DNA of 64,000 nucleotides. It comes from an uncultured Clostridiaceae bacterium (GTDB lineage: Bacteria > Bacillota > Clostridia > Lachnospirales > Lachnospiraceae). The notes beneath the pieces are model-generated. The model saw nothing but the letters and a program-made list of their open reading frames with translations. It did no database searches and was not told the origin of the DNA. Positions 1 through 8,410 of this stretch are shown piece by piece. Numbering within the stretch: position 1 is the first letter of the stretch; each line of letters starts with the position of its first letter. Made by a program: the position numbers and the translations under genes. Location: assembly GCA_947177415.1 (NCBI GenBank), contig CAMWUK010000001.1:1-64000 (forward strand). The letters are read 5' to 3'.

Positions 1-108
1 TGGAATTGCCAGTTACATCTTTATTTTCCTGATTCATGGAATTGCCAGTTACATCTTTATTTTCCTGATTCATGGAATTGCCAGTTACATCCTTATTTCC
101 CTGATTCG
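1..108. repeat. 36-bp in-frame tandem repeats in lipoprotein gene
   Basis: Three consecutive 36-bp units fill 1-36, 37-72 and 73-108. The first two look identical and the third carries a few substitutions; a degenerate fourth begins at 109. The period is a multiple of three, so each unit adds 12 residues to the lipoprotein. The array continues past the window edge, so the total copy number is unknown. Confidence 0.9.
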
Positions 109-208
109 CAGAATTGTCAGTTACATTTCCGCTGCACCCTGTCAGCCATATAACTGACAGTCCTGCCGCACAGATGAATCCAATCGTTTTTTTCCACATT
201 TTTTTCAT
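1..208 (-). CDS. Repeat-bearing lipoprotein, N-terminal part only
   Basis: The reverse strand reads from an ATG at 208, after a GCGAGGT-like ribosome-binding site, and stays open to the window edge, so only about 69 residues are visible. The start is a lipoprotein signal peptide: basic MKKMWKK, a hydrophobic core, and the lipobox LTGC at about residues 22-25. The mature part immediately becomes a 12-residue tandem repeat of the type NKDVTGNSMNQE. The protein should be lipid-anchored on the outer face of the membrane, with the repeats acting as a spacer. It is divergent from the two-component system at 371 and may be controlled by it. The functional domain lies left of the window and cannot be named. 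Confidence 0.75.
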   Translation of the reverse strand, partial: MKKMWKKTIGFICAAGLSVIWLTGCSGNVTDNSANQGNKDVTGNSMNQENKDVTGNSMNQENKDVTGNS

Positions 209-262
209 GCTTTTACCTCGCTTTGATTTTATTTGGCTGCCATGCCATAAGAATATCAAAAA

Positions 263-321
263 ACTTCTCTAAAAATCTTCAAAAGACCGCACCAATATTA
301 AAGATTATTTAGAAGATTTTT
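263..321. promoter_or_regulatory. Candidate operator between lipoprotein and two-component genes
   Basis: The divergent intergenic region holds AAAAATCTTC at 271-280 and its exact reverse complement GAAGATTTTT at 312-321. Each arm has a degenerate neighbouring copy about 11 bp away (CTTCTCTAAA on the left, AGATTATTT on the right). That spacing is typical of OmpR-family direct repeats. The downstream gene is an OmpR-type regulator, so autoregulation or control of the lipoprotein is plausible. No binding evidence is available. Confidence 0.4.
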
Positions 322-370
322 CGATAATTGTTTGATATACTATTAACAAAACATACAAGGAGATGGTAAA

Positions 371-1066
371 TTGAAAATCCTTTTAATTGAAGATGACCAG
401 AATCTCTGCAACACAATCAAGGTGCAGCTTACAAAAGAAAATTATGTCATTGACGCCTGCACAAGCGGAGAAGACGGAATGATTTATGCGCTTAATCCGA
501 ATAACGGCTATACGCTTGCCATTATAGACAGAATGCTTCCGGTCATTGACGGATTGACAATCATTAAAGCCATGCGAAAAAAACAAATATCCATCCCTGT
601 AATCATCATTACAGGAATGTCCGAATTACATGATAAAATAGATGGGCTGGATAATGGGGCTGATGATTATCTGGTAAAACCCTTCCACATATCGGAATTA
701 TCTGCCCGCATCCGGGCATTAACACGCCGACCAGTGAGTATCTCAGAGAAAAGCTGCCTGCAATACCATGATTTATCCTTAAATCTTAACAAAAAGGAAT
801 TGTCATGTAATGAAAAAACGGTACCGCTCACCCCAAAAGAATTTCTTTTAATGTGTGCATTTTTAGAAAAACCTGACACAATCCATACCCGTGAGCAGCT
901 TATGCAGAAAGTATGGGAAACAGATGCCACCATAGAGCAGGGAAATGTTGATAATTATGTATATTTCCTGCGTAAACGTCTGCGGTCTTTGAACAGCGGC
1001 TGTTCTATAACGTCATCATACGGTTCAGGCTATTTATTGGAGGTTTGCCATGCTGAAAAAACTTAA
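371..1066 (+). CDS. OmpR-family response regulator
   Basis: This is a DNA-binding response regulator of 231 residues, the normal length for the family. The N-terminal receiver has the acidic pair in IEDDQ (about residues 7-9), the phospho-acceptor Asp53 in IIDRMLP, and Lys103 in LVKPF. The C-terminal winged helix includes LTPKEFLLMCAF and ends in SYGSGYLLE. The start is TTG, preceded by a good AAGGAGATG ribosome-binding site. It overlaps the histidine kinase gene by 17 bp, implying coupled translation and a cognate pair. The signal sensed is not evident. Confidence 0.93.
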   Translation: MKILLIEDDQNLCNTIKVQLTKENYVIDACTSGEDGMIYALNPNNGYTLAIIDRMLPVIDGLTIIKAMRKKQISIPVIIITGMSELHDKIDGLDNGADDYLVKPFHISELSARIRALTRRPVSISEKSCLQYHDLSLNLNKKELSCNEKTVPLTPKEFLLMCAFLEKPDTIHTREQLMQKVWETDATIEQGNVDNYVYFLRKRLRSLNSGCSITSSYGSGYLLEVCHAEKT

Positions 1067-2339
1067 ACGAAAATTATATTTCCTTTTTGCCAGCAGCATC
1101 ATGTTTGTCTTTTCAATTGTAATTTTCCTGTTGGCACGCGAAAATATAGAAACCATGCAGAATGCAGAACTCAGCTTCATAAACAGACAGGCTACAAATC
1201 TTGTCCTGCTTTTTGAAAACTCTACAAATTATACAAAAAATTTAGAAATCTGCGAAAAAAGCTATGGTTATGTTTTCCGCTTATTTACGGAACAAAATAA
1301 ACTTCTCTACGAAAGCGCTGACATGAAAGATACAGCAGAAACAATAGACATTTTTTTAGAAACCCTAAAACACTTAGAATCCACCTATAACATTGAGTCC
1401 GGCTATAGCACGCAAAGCGGAACTCATACTTTCTCCTCTAAAAATGGCAAAGCATATTATGGCGTCCTTTGCTCGATTTATACTGATACTGGATATATAA
1501 ATCTTGCAATCGTGAAAGAAAAAAGCGGAATAACAGCTTTCCTGCCTGCCATTACACATTATTTTCTGATATGGCTCATGGTTCTTATTGCTGTCCTGTT
1601 TGTATCAATCCTGATTATCCGGCAGGCAATGAAACCTGCTGAAAAAACCATGCAGAGCCAAAAGAATTTTATTGCTGCCGTATCCCATGAATTAAAGACA
1701 CCTATGGCAGTCATATTATCAACAGCAGATGCCATTGAAGCTTCTCCAGACTGTACTATAGACGTTAAAAACCATGCTGTCCTCATTGGAACTGAGATAT
1801 CCCGCATGACAAGGCTGATCCAAGACTTACTCCTGCTATCTTCTATTGATGCAGGTAACTGGATATCCCAAAAATCAGAAATAAACGTGGATACTTTACT
1901 TATCAGCCTATATGATAAGTTTGTAAATATCTGTAACCAGAAATCAATCGACTTACAGATAAAGATGCCAGAAGAATGTTTCCCTTCTCTTATCTCTGAT
2001 GAAGACCGTTTAAACCAGATTATCAGCATTTTGCTGGACAACGCAATTTCTTATTCGCCAGAGCAATCCGTTATTTTAATGGATGCCTCTATCCAAAAGA
2101 ATTATCTGGCCATAAGCATCATAGACCACGGCATTGGAATAAGTGAAGAAGACAAGGAGCATATATTTGACCGCTTTTACCGATGTGATAAATCCCGCAC
2201 AAAAAAAGAACACTACGGATTAGGCCTCAGTGTTGCAAATGAACTGGTTTCACTACTTGCTGGCAGGATATATTTAAGCGATACACCCGGTGGTGGATGC
2301 ACATTCACTATTACCATACCCTGGAGCATTGCGGAATAG
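1050..2339 (+). CDS. Membrane sensor histidine kinase
   Basis: A protein of 429 residues with transmembrane segments near residues 9-29 and 168-190 that bracket an extracytoplasmic sensor of about 140 residues. The cytoplasmic part has an H box SHELKTPM (phospho-His near 213), N box LLDNAISYSPE, G1 DHGIGIS, F box DRFYRCDKSR and G2 GLGLSVAN, so it looks catalytically intact. No HAMP domain is obvious. The start follows GGAGG and overlaps the response regulator, which is presumably its partner. The sensor domain is unrecognised, so the ligand is unknown. Confidence 0.92.
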   Translation: MLKKLKRKLYFLFASSIMFVFSIVIFLLARENIETMQNAELSFINRQATNLVLLFENSTNYTKNLEICEKSYGYVFRLFTEQNKLLYESADMKDTAETIDIFLETLKHLESTYNIESGYSTQSGTHTFSSKNGKAYYGVLCSIYTDTGYINLAIVKEKSGITAFLPAITHYFLIWLMVLIAVLFVSILIIRQAMKPAEKTMQSQKNFIAAVSHELKTPMAVILSTADAIEASPDCTIDVKNHAVLIGTEISRMTRLIQDLLLLSSIDAGNWISQKSEINVDTLLISLYDKFVNICNQKSIDLQIKMPEECFPSLISDEDRLNQIISILLDNAISYSPEQSVILMDASIQKNYLAISIIDHGIGISEEDKEHIFDRFYRCDKSRTKKEHYGLGLSVANELVSLLAGRIYLSDTPGGGCTFTITIPWSIAE

Positions 2340-2480
2340 TTGTTTGGATAACAACCTGTTCTTTCCCTAAAGAAAGAACAAAACAAATAAAAATAAGGAG
2401 CAACTTATTTCACAAAATCACTCCTTAATCAATTCCACTTATTCCATTTTCACTGTTTCTGCCATATGCACCACATCTTA

Positions 2481-2756
2481 TCACCCTATCCGGACCGTTC
2501 CATTCATCAGAATGTCAGCCCGTTCCTCCGGTGTCATTTCCCTGCTCATTAAAATCTGAAAAAACAACTGCATCCTTTCATCAGATTCAACGGTATAGTA
2601 TTCATGTGAATTGCGGTGGATCACATCAAATACATTATCCAGCTTAATAAAATCCCCACTGGCATGGCCATGTCCGGCAAGCTGTTCCAGTGCTTTATCC
2701 ATGTTATGCAGCTCATCCTCCACCTCTATCAGTAATGCCATATCCTTTCTTTCCAA
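2481..2756 (-). CDS. Small uncharacterised protein
   Basis: The ORF track starts at 2795, but no ribosome-binding site precedes that ATG. A TTG at 2756 is preceded by AGGGGAGGA at 7-nt spacing and is the better start, giving about 91 residues. The protein is acidic and probably helical. It ends with an MTPEERADIL motif that recurs as MTPEERAEKL at the end of the next gene upstream (2823-3386), so the two are probably related or share a partner. No known family is recognised. There is no signal peptide or membrane segment. Confidence 0.6.
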   Translation of the reverse strand: MERKDMALLIEVEDELHNMDKALEQLAGHGHASGDFIKLDNVFDVIHRNSHEYYTVESDERMQLFFQILMSREMTPEERADILMNGTVRIG

Positions 2757-2822
2757 AACATATTCCTCCCCTGTAGAATAATTGTTTTCTCCCATTTTTG
2801 ACTGTAACTGTATAATTCCCGC

Positions 2823-3386
2823 TCATACCTCAACAGCCCCTGCCAGCTTTTCCGCACGTTCTTCCGGTGTCATCCCCGGATTATCCAGAATATCTGTCAG
2901 ACATTCATACATTTCATCCTCCCCGCGCATCCTGACCTCAGCACAGGCACCATCCTCTATCACATCACACACCCGGTCCAGTACACCCAGTATCCCGCCG
3001 TCCCTGCCATGTATCTCCCACTCCCCAAGCAGGAGTTTATTCAGTTTCCTTATAGCATCATACAGATAAATCAGATGTGTCATATCCTTAACAGAGAGAA
3101 CAGAGCCATTCGCCCTTATCTTACGTTCTGAGGCTACCTGCACGCCATCTTCAAAGCCCAGACGGTATGCCTCGTCCCCATACAAGATATTGTACTTTGT
3201 CCATTCATCTTCCAGTTTATCATATAGTTTCCAACACCTCTTTGACATGCCGGAACCTTTTGAAAATGCTTTCGACGCCTCGTGAAGTGTTTTCATCTGC
3301 TGCTGAAATTTCTCACTGCCACGCAGCCTTGCCTCCAGAACTTCCCCGGTACGGGCAAGAATAAATTCATCTGTTACAAAATCCAC
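2823..3386 (-). CDS. Uncharacterised protein, shares MTPEERA tail with neighbour
   Basis: A protein of 187 residues starting at a GTG with an AGGGGAGGAAA ribosome-binding site. It looks cytoplasmic and helical, with a central YGDEAYRLGFEDGVQ stretch reminiscent of short Clostridia proteins of unknown function. The C-terminal GMTPEERAEKLAGAV matches the tail of the 2481 protein. It is the probable first gene of a two-gene operon with that neighbour and lies 18 bp downstream of the Ig-like secreted protein gene. No function can be assigned. Confidence 0.65.
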   Translation of the reverse strand: MDFVTDEFILARTGEVLEARLRGSEKFQQQMKTLHEASKAFSKGSGMSKRCWKLYDKLEDEWTKYNILYGDEAYRLGFEDGVQVASERKIRANGSVLSVKDMTHLIYLYDAIRKLNKLLLGEWEIHGRDGGILGVLDRVCDVIEDGACAEVRMRGEDEMYECLTDILDNPGMTPEERAEKLAGAVEV

Positions 3387-3404
3387 GGTTTCCTCCCCTT
3401 TCTG

Positions 3405-4466
3405 CTATTGGTAAAAATAATTCAGGTCTATGAGATTTTCTTTTGCCACTTTTTCCAACGCCTCCCCACTAATCTCATACATTGTGTATCTCCGTGGCTG
3501 CGGCTCATTATATCCAGTAATTATCATATAAAATTTACCATCGGCAAAGACCAGCGTCTGCCCATGTGCATCGTAATTCCTACAGACAAGGGCTTTAATT
3601 CCCATATGATTGCACATATACTGCACCGCATAGCGGCTTGCATAACAGTCCCCTTTTCCCTTGATAAAAATGTCAAACCAGTTGTTATTGTATAATTCAT
3701 AATCAGAGGTTGTACTGATATACCATGCTGCTTTTTCTGCTTTTTCCTTTTCTGTCATGGAAGGGGTAATATACTGTTTCTCAAAGTCCGTAAATACTGT
3801 ATCTATGTAAATATTCAGTTCTGAATATGCCCTCACTGCTGCCGTCAGTTTTCTTCCATCCTCCAGAATGGCGGTCACTGTTGCCGTCACACACGGTTCA
3901 ACATAGGCAGGCTCCCAATCCATCTGCAACAGCCCATAATCTGTAATACTGAAATAATCCGCTCCTTCCCCGGTTATCTTCCAGTCCCTTACTTCTTTCT
4001 TTGTGCCGGACACCCGGAAACGAAATTCCCTCATATGGCTTTTGTCATATTTTATGTAATCCTTATATGTTTCAGAAAGATAATACAATGTTACATCTTT
4101 ACTGTTTAATGTCGGATTATCTGCTGTAGCTTTTTCCTTTTTCTTTGCCTTAACTGTTATTTTACACTTATACTGCTTTTTCTTATAAGTGGCTGTAACC
4201 ACTGCTGTGCCCTTTTTCTTTGCTTTGAGGGTAACTGTATTTCCTTTTTTCTTAGCAATGGAAACGACAGATTTTTTACTGGTTTTCCATTTCACTTTTG
4301 CTTTAGCAGACACACCTTTTAATTTCAACTTGTAAGTCTGCCCTGCTGTCATTGTCTTTTTATTTGCCGCCAGTTTTGGCTTTGTTTTCGCCTCTGTCTC
4401 CATGCCGGGTATCAGTAATGTCAGTACCAGAGCAAAGAGAATTATAATAGTATTTTTTCTTCTCAT
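3405..4466 (-). CDS. Secreted Ig-like protein with transglutaminase-like domain
   Basis: A protein of 353 residues with a signal peptide (MRRKNTIIILFALVLTLLIP, cleavage near residue 25). A lysine-rich bacterial Ig-like (BIG2-type) domain at about 30-110 contains the family TAVVTATYKKK pattern. The C-terminal third resembles transglutaminase/protease-like folds: Cys in GKGDCYASRYAVQYM, His in DAHGQTLV and Asp in FADGKFY could form the triad. The likely role is an extracellular cysteine hydrolase or a non-catalytic cell-surface protein. The start follows AAGGAGG. The substrate is unknown. Confidence 0.75.
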   Translation of the reverse strand: MRRKNTIIILFALVLTLLIPGMETEAKTKPKLAANKKTMTAGQTYKLKLKGVSAKAKVKWKTSKKSVVSIAKKKGNTVTLKAKKKGTAVVTATYKKKQYKCKITVKAKKKEKATADNPTLNSKDVTLYYLSETYKDYIKYDKSHMREFRFRVSGTKKEVRDWKITGEGADYFSITDYGLLQMDWEPAYVEPCVTATVTAILEDGRKLTAAVRAYSELNIYIDTVFTDFEKQYITPSMTEKEKAEKAAWYISTTSDYELYNNNWFDIFIKGKGDCYASRYAVQYMCNHMGIKALVCRNYDAHGQTLVFADGKFYMIITGYNEPQPRRYTMYEISGEALEKVAKENLIDLNYFYQ

Positions 4467-4688
4467 AATATCTGCCTCCTTGTAAACTGTATATGATATT
4501 CTAAAAATAGCATGCTTATCTTTATTTACTATAATTATACCGCGCTCTATTTAATAAGTCAGCCTGTTTTTGAAAAACTTTTCATGTCCATTTCTGTCTC
4601 TAAAACTCCCATACTGCCGTCATTTTAACTGAAAAAAGACAGAAAAACCCCCTTTTGAAGTTCCTGCCTTTTTATCAAAATTATCTTT

Positions 4689-5570
4689 TTACCCTAATGA
4701 TTTCAGCCCTGCCCTGTATGCCGCCATCTCCTCCTCACTGTGGTGGTCCATCACATATTGCAGCTCTGAAATGGCGCTTTCCCTTTCTTTTGGGAGATAA
4801 ACAGATAATGGATAAAAATTTGAGGAAGAATTGGCAAACAAATGTGTCCTGATCTGCAAATTCTGAATAAACACCTGTAACTCCTGCAATCTCTCTTTCT
4901 CCCCTGCCGGGACAAAACTGCCCGTCCCTGCCATATCATAAAGTTTGGTATTGGGAAATAATGTCAGTGCATCCACAGAAATAAAGTATGGATTCAGCTT
5001 GCTAAACAATCTGGCGCTGTTTACTGCATTGCGGGTTCCGCCTCCCTTTCCTGCCAGCCCGGTCATATATACAAAATAATATTCCATGCCTGCCTCATCC
5101 AGTTTTCGGCACTGCTTTAGAATATCATCTGCCGTGTAACCTTTTCCGGCAAGGGCAAGGGTGTCATCATCCCCGCTTTCTGTCCCGATACTCAGGCCAT
5201 TCACTCCCATTGCCCGCAGTTTCCGGAGCTGCCATACCTCCTTATTCTGAATATCACGGATACTGGCAAACATGGCAATGGACTGGCATTTAATCAGGTA
5301 ATCCCTCACTGTCAGCACATAAGGCTTTAACCGTTCATAGGACAGCGCAAAGGGATTTGCCCCTGTCAGGAACAGCCGCCTTGCATGGGGCTGGTAATCC
5401 TTGATTTCCTGCAAATCTTCCTCAAACTGTTCCAATGAAACCATCCGAAAGGGCTCATTCTCATACAGATTGCAAAAATTACATTTCCCATAGGTACATC
5501 CCGCCGTCAGCTCAATAATACAGGAATCCGCCTCATAATGCGGCCTCCATGTCCGTCCACTAAAGTTCAT
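4689..5570 (-). CDS. Radical SAM protein, downstream paralogue
   Basis: The track ORF begins at 5732 inside the upstream gene. The real start is one of two adjacent ATGs (5573 or 5570) just after AAGGGGGGAAG; 5570 has the better spacing, giving about 293 residues. The radical SAM cluster motif is CTYGKCNFC near residue 24, followed by RRLFLTGANPF and a GTESGDDDTL element typical of the SAM-binding barrel. It is the paralogue of the gene 14 bp upstream; the two share order of motifs and length. Substrate unknown; a C-terminal extension such as SPASM is not seen. Confidence 0.85.
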   Translation of the reverse strand: MNFSGRTWRPHYEADSCIIELTAGCTYGKCNFCNLYENEPFRMVSLEQFEEDLQEIKDYQPHARRLFLTGANPFALSYERLKPYVLTVRDYLIKCQSIAMFASIRDIQNKEVWQLRKLRAMGVNGLSIGTESGDDDTLALAGKGYTADDILKQCRKLDEAGMEYYFVYMTGLAGKGGGTRNAVNSARLFSKLNPYFISVDALTLFPNTKLYDMAGTGSFVPAGEKERLQELQVFIQNLQIRTHLFANSSSNFYPLSVYLPKERESAISELQYVMDHHSEEEMAAYRAGLKSLG

Positions 5571-5583
5571 CATTCTTCCCCCT

Positions 5584-6480
5584 TTACAAATGCCGAAGAT
5601 TTTTACGGTAATTCTCCAGCTCTTTCTCATCCACACTGCCCGTAATCTCGTCCAGAACAGCCAGCAGCTTTGCTTTATCCTTTGGGAGAACCCCATATAA
5701 CTGTACCGCATTGGAGGCTCCCATTGCCGCAAATTCCGTCTCTATGGCAAGGTTTTCAACCAGTGTTTTCATTTCCATGTACTTTTCTTTTTCGCCCTCC
5801 GGCTGCCAGTTCCCTTTCCTGATCTCCTGATACAATCCAGAGTCCTTATAAATTGTCAGCATATTGGCACCAACCAGTTTTGGGTGCAACTGGTTACATA
5901 CCTCTGCGGTCACTTTTGCCCCCTCTGCTCCCCTGCCTTTCCCTGATATGCCCACCAGATAGAAAAATTTATAGGATATGCCTGCCTTATCCAAACGCCC
6001 GCACTGCACCAGAATATCATTTTGCCCATATCCCTTATTCATAAACTGCAACGCCTCCTCATCTGCCGTTTCCATGCCTATCGTCAGTCCGTCAAACCCT
6101 GCACTTTTTAACCGCTGCAATTCTTCATCGGATTTCAGCCCAATATCGGTAATCCTTGCAAAAGAGCCAATGCTTTCACAAGATGGAAAATACCTCTTTA
6201 CCAAAGCAGAAATTTCCATCAGCAAATCGAATTTCAAAACAAACGGATTCGCTCCGGTCAGAAATACACGCCGGCATTCCCATCCCCACATCCGGTTCCT
6301 CTTTGCCGCCTCCTGCAAATCCTCCTCGATGTCCTCTAATGGAGACATCCGAAAAGAAAAAGGCAGGTCATTGTATAATGTGCAGAATTTACATTTATGA
6401 TGGGTGCATCCCGCTGTCGCCTCCAGCAGTAACGAGCCTGCCTCATAAGGCGGCCTCCAGATCGTTCCTGTATAGTGCAT
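5584..6480 (-). CDS. Radical SAM protein, upstream paralogue
   Basis: A protein of 298 residues whose start follows AGAGGAGGAAAG. The 4Fe-4S motif is CTHHKCKFC near residue 25, and RRVFLTGANPF and GMETADEEAL mark the SAM-binding barrel. It is the first gene of a two-gene operon with its paralogue and is divergent from an HxlR regulator at 6651, with a palindrome in the shared promoter region. Tandem radical SAM paralogues may form a heterodimer or act on consecutive substrates; that is inference. The exact reaction is not predictable. Confidence 0.87.
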   Translation of the reverse strand: MHYTGTIWRPPYEAGSLLLEATAGCTHHKCKFCTLYNDLPFSFRMSPLEDIEEDLQEAAKRNRMWGWECRRVFLTGANPFVLKFDLLMEISALVKRYFPSCESIGSFARITDIGLKSDEELQRLKSAGFDGLTIGMETADEEALQFMNKGYGQNDILVQCGRLDKAGISYKFFYLVGISGKGRGAEGAKVTAEVCNQLHPKLVGANMLTIYKDSGLYQEIRKGNWQPEGEKEKYMEMKTLVENLAIETEFAAMGASNAVQLYGVLPKDKAKLLAVLDEITGSVDEKELENYRKNLRHL

Positions 6481-6564
6481 AATCTTTCCTCCTCTGAAAA
6501 ATATTCTGCTATAAGGTTACACAAACCGGGGAGGATTCCACAAGTCCTGTCTTTTCTTAGTGAT

Positions 6565-6582
6565 AGTACCTTTTTTCGTACT
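6565..6582. promoter_or_regulatory. Candidate HxlR operator AGTAC-8-GTACT
   Basis: A perfect 5-bp inverted repeat, AGTAC and GTACT, flanks a CTTTTTTC spacer. It lies between the radical SAM operon (minus) and the HxlR gene (plus). A second nested dyad, CTTTTTT/AAAAAAG, spans 6570-6596. HxlR dimers typically bind short palindromes in the promoters of adjacent genes, so this is the likely autoregulatory and target site. Confidence 0.5.
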
Positions 6583-6650
6583 TAGTAGCAAAAAAGTCAG
6601 TTCTTGTTTTTTTATACGGTGTATCCTATACTAATGGTGAGGTGAGAAGA

Positions 6651-7019
6651 ATGGCAGACAACAAATTCAGTGAAGAAAAACAGCTTGCCCGCTGTGAGCC
6701 AATGAGCAGGCTCCAGTCCTATATTGCGGGCAAATGGAAAATCCTGATATTATGGTATATATCTTTTTACAAAGTACAACGGTTTGGAGAACTGATGCGG
6801 CGGTTAGACGGCATTACGCAATCCACCCTGACAAAACAGCTCCGTGAACTGGAAAAGGACGGATTTATCCATAGAAAGATATATGAGGAAATACCGCCTA
6901 AAGTGGAGTACACCCTGACGGAGTTAGGACAGAGTTTCCTTCCTGTACTGGAAACCATGTTTGAGTGGAGTGAGAAATACCTCTGCCCGGATTATGTAAA
7001 TCCATATAATAAAGAATAG
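6651..7019 (+). CDS. HxlR-family transcriptional regulator
   Basis: The track start at 6642 is a GTG inside the Shine-Dalgarno; the ATG at 6651 after GGTGAGGTGAG is preferred, giving 122 residues. It is a winged-helix HxlR/DUF24 protein with the family core GKWKILILWY, LTKQLRELEKDGF and PPKVEYTLTELG. A cysteine near the N-terminus (LARCEP) sits where redox-sensing family members have theirs. It is divergent from the radical SAM pair, which is its probable target. It is one of four HxlR genes within 8 kb. Confidence 0.88.
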   Translation: MADNKFSEEKQLARCEPMSRLQSYIAGKWKILILWYISFYKVQRFGELMRRLDGITQSTLTKQLRELEKDGFIHRKIYEEIPPKVEYTLTELGQSFLPVLETMFEWSEKYLCPDYVNPYNKE

Positions 7020-7092
7020 GCTGAAACTTTATTCTCAAGGTATGTCCTTTCCTTAGAAAAATTTCAGCCTATCCGTATTTTTTCGTTTTAAC

Positions 7093-7605
7093 TTATTTGT
7101 ACTGCACTAACTCATCCATTGGTATTCTCGTCTGGCTGTGCCTGTCTTTGTCTGCCTCTGGTTCTGCTGAATATCCTAATGCAAGGATATTTATCGGCTC
7201 CAAATTTTCTGGCAGACCTAACCCCTGTTTCAATACATCCGGCTTAAAATAACAAATCCATACGCTGCCAAGTCCCAGCTCCGTGGCCATAAGCATCATG
7301 TGGTCAGTCAGAATGGAGGCATCAATATCTGTCGTTACCATGCCGTCAAACGGGCGTGTCCATGCCTTGCTTTTATCTGCACATACCACAACCGCTACCG
7401 GGGCACTATAAATATTTGCCGATTCTGAAACTGCCGACAGCCCCTCCCTGCTCCTCACGACAATCAGCCGTACCGGCTGCATATTTGCCGCTGTTGGCGC
7501 TACATGGGCAGTCTCTAAAATCTTTTGCAGCTTTTCTTCTTCCACTGCCTGCCCTGTATAGGCACGGACAGAAGAACGTGCCTTTGCTGTATCTAATACT
7601 GACAT
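7093..7605 (-). CDS. Nitroreductase-family flavoprotein
   Basis: An FMN-dependent nitroreductase-like protein. The first 14 residues of the track ORF lack a ribosome-binding site; the ATG at 7605 follows AAGGAAGGA, giving 170 residues. Family features are ARSSVRAYTGQAV near the start (FMN phosphate contacts), HVAPTAANMQP, and the C-terminal GLGSVWICYF and LALGYSAE patterns. It probably reduces nitroaromatics, quinones or related electrophiles with NAD(P)H in the cytosol. It is divergent from an HxlR regulator at 7748 that probably controls it. Confidence 0.87.
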   Translation of the reverse strand: MSVLDTAKARSSVRAYTGQAVEEEKLQKILETAHVAPTAANMQPVRLIVVRSREGLSAVSESANIYSAPVAVVVCADKSKAWTRPFDGMVTTDIDASILTDHMMLMATELGLGSVWICYFKPDVLKQGLGLPENLEPINILALGYSAEPEADKDRHSQTRIPMDELVQYK

Positions 7606-7685
7606 TTTCGTATCCTTCCTTTCCTTCTTGAAAATTTGACCGGTCATAGTATAATTATATCAGGAACAGATAAATAGACAAGAAT

Positions 7686-7727
7686 GCACTTTTTAGGTAT
7701 ATACTTCCCAAAAAGTAAGTAAGGTGC
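7686..7727. promoter_or_regulatory. Candidate HxlR operator TACTT-6-AAGTA
   Basis: The nitroreductase/HxlR intergenic region holds TACTT (7702-7706) and AAGTA (7713-7717) around a 6-nt spacer. These sit inside a wider dyad ACTTTTT (7688) / AAAAAGT (7710) and outer GCAC/GTGC. The geometry matches the palindromes beside the other HxlR genes in this window. It would let one regulator control both divergent genes. Confidence 0.5.
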
Positions 7728-7747
7728 GATTGTAAAGGAGAGAAAAC

Positions 7748-8095
7748 ATGACAGAACAATGCAACGGATTTACCTGCCCCGTGGAGGCAACAATCTCCCT
7801 GATCGGAGGCAAATACAAGGCAGTCATATTGTGGCATCTGATGAACAATACCCTACGGTACAGCGAATTGCACCGCAAAATGCCAAAGGCAACAGATAAA
7901 ATGCTTGCCCAACAATTAAGAGAACTGGAAAAGGACGGCCTGATCAACCGTGTGGTTTATCCTGTCGTGCCGCCAAAGACTGAATACAGCCTCACGGAAT
8001 ATGGGAAAACACTTGCCCCCATACTGGATGCCCTGTGCGACTGGGGCGAAAACTATTTATCCGAAACACAAAACTGTAAGGAGAACTGCCAATGA
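7748..8095 (+). CDS. HxlR-family transcriptional regulator
   Basis: A protein of 115 residues with an AAAGGAGAG ribosome-binding site. The HxlR core is present: N-terminal FTCPVEATISLIGGKYK with the family cysteine, LAQQLRELEKDGL and PPKTEYSLTEYG. It is divergent from the nitroreductase gene and overlaps a truncated AraC-like ORF by 4 bp (ATGA), implying they were once co-transcribed. It probably represses the nitroreductase until an electrophile or oxidant modifies the cysteine; that mechanism is known for relatives and inferred here. Confidence 0.9.
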   Translation: MTEQCNGFTCPVEATISLIGGKYKAVILWHLMNNTLRYSELHRKMPKATDKMLAQQLRELEKDGLINRVVYPVVPPKTEYSLTEYGKTLAPILDALCDWGENYLSETQNCKENCQ

Positions 8096-8292
8096 AATAC
8101 TTCCATTCCAGTCAATACCCGATTGAATTTGTTCTGTCCGAAAATATAAACAAAGATTTTTCTTCCCACAACCATGCAAACCATTCCATCATTTCCCTCT
8201 GCATAAAGGGCAGTGTTCCCGCCACACTGGAAAATAAATTCCTAAAATTAAAGGAAAATGGCAAGCAGATGGAATATTCCATATCTAACTGA
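8092..8292 (+). pseudogene. Truncated AraC/cupin-like N-terminus
   Basis: A 66-residue ORF overlapping the upstream HxlR stop by 4 bp. Its sequence, YPIEFVLSENINKDF then HNHANHSIISLC, resembles the N-terminal cupin-like sensor of AraC-type regulators. No helix-turn-helix follows, because the frame ends at a TGA and the next recognisable feature is the promoter of an AT-rich SIR2 gene. The likeliest reading is an AraC regulator truncated when the SIR2 cassette arrived. It could still be expressed as a short protein. Confidence 0.5.
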
Positions 8293-8357
8293 TTTTTAAA
8301 TAAGCCGTATCGACACAATACCACTTAATTTAAGTAGAAAGCTTTATGACCCTATGA

Positions 8358-8363
8358 TATAAT
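8358..8363 (+). promoter_or_regulatory. Probable -10 box of the SIR2 gene
   Basis: A consensus TATAAT lies 48 bp before the SIR2 start. Just upstream is ACTTAATTTAAGT, a 6-bp palindrome with a one-base centre that might bind a regulator. The -35 element is weak. The ribosome-binding site is a strong AGGAGGT 7 nt before the ATG. Confidence 0.4.
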
Positions 8364-8410
8364 TTATAAGAAAAATAAGAAGAACTATTTAGGATTAGGA
8401 GGTCTTTAGA

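Noticed and set aside
2358-2379. GTTCTTTC/GAAAGAAC hairpin after the histidine kinase as a terminator
   Set aside because: An 8-bp stem is present, but no T-tract follows on either strand, so termination cannot be supported.
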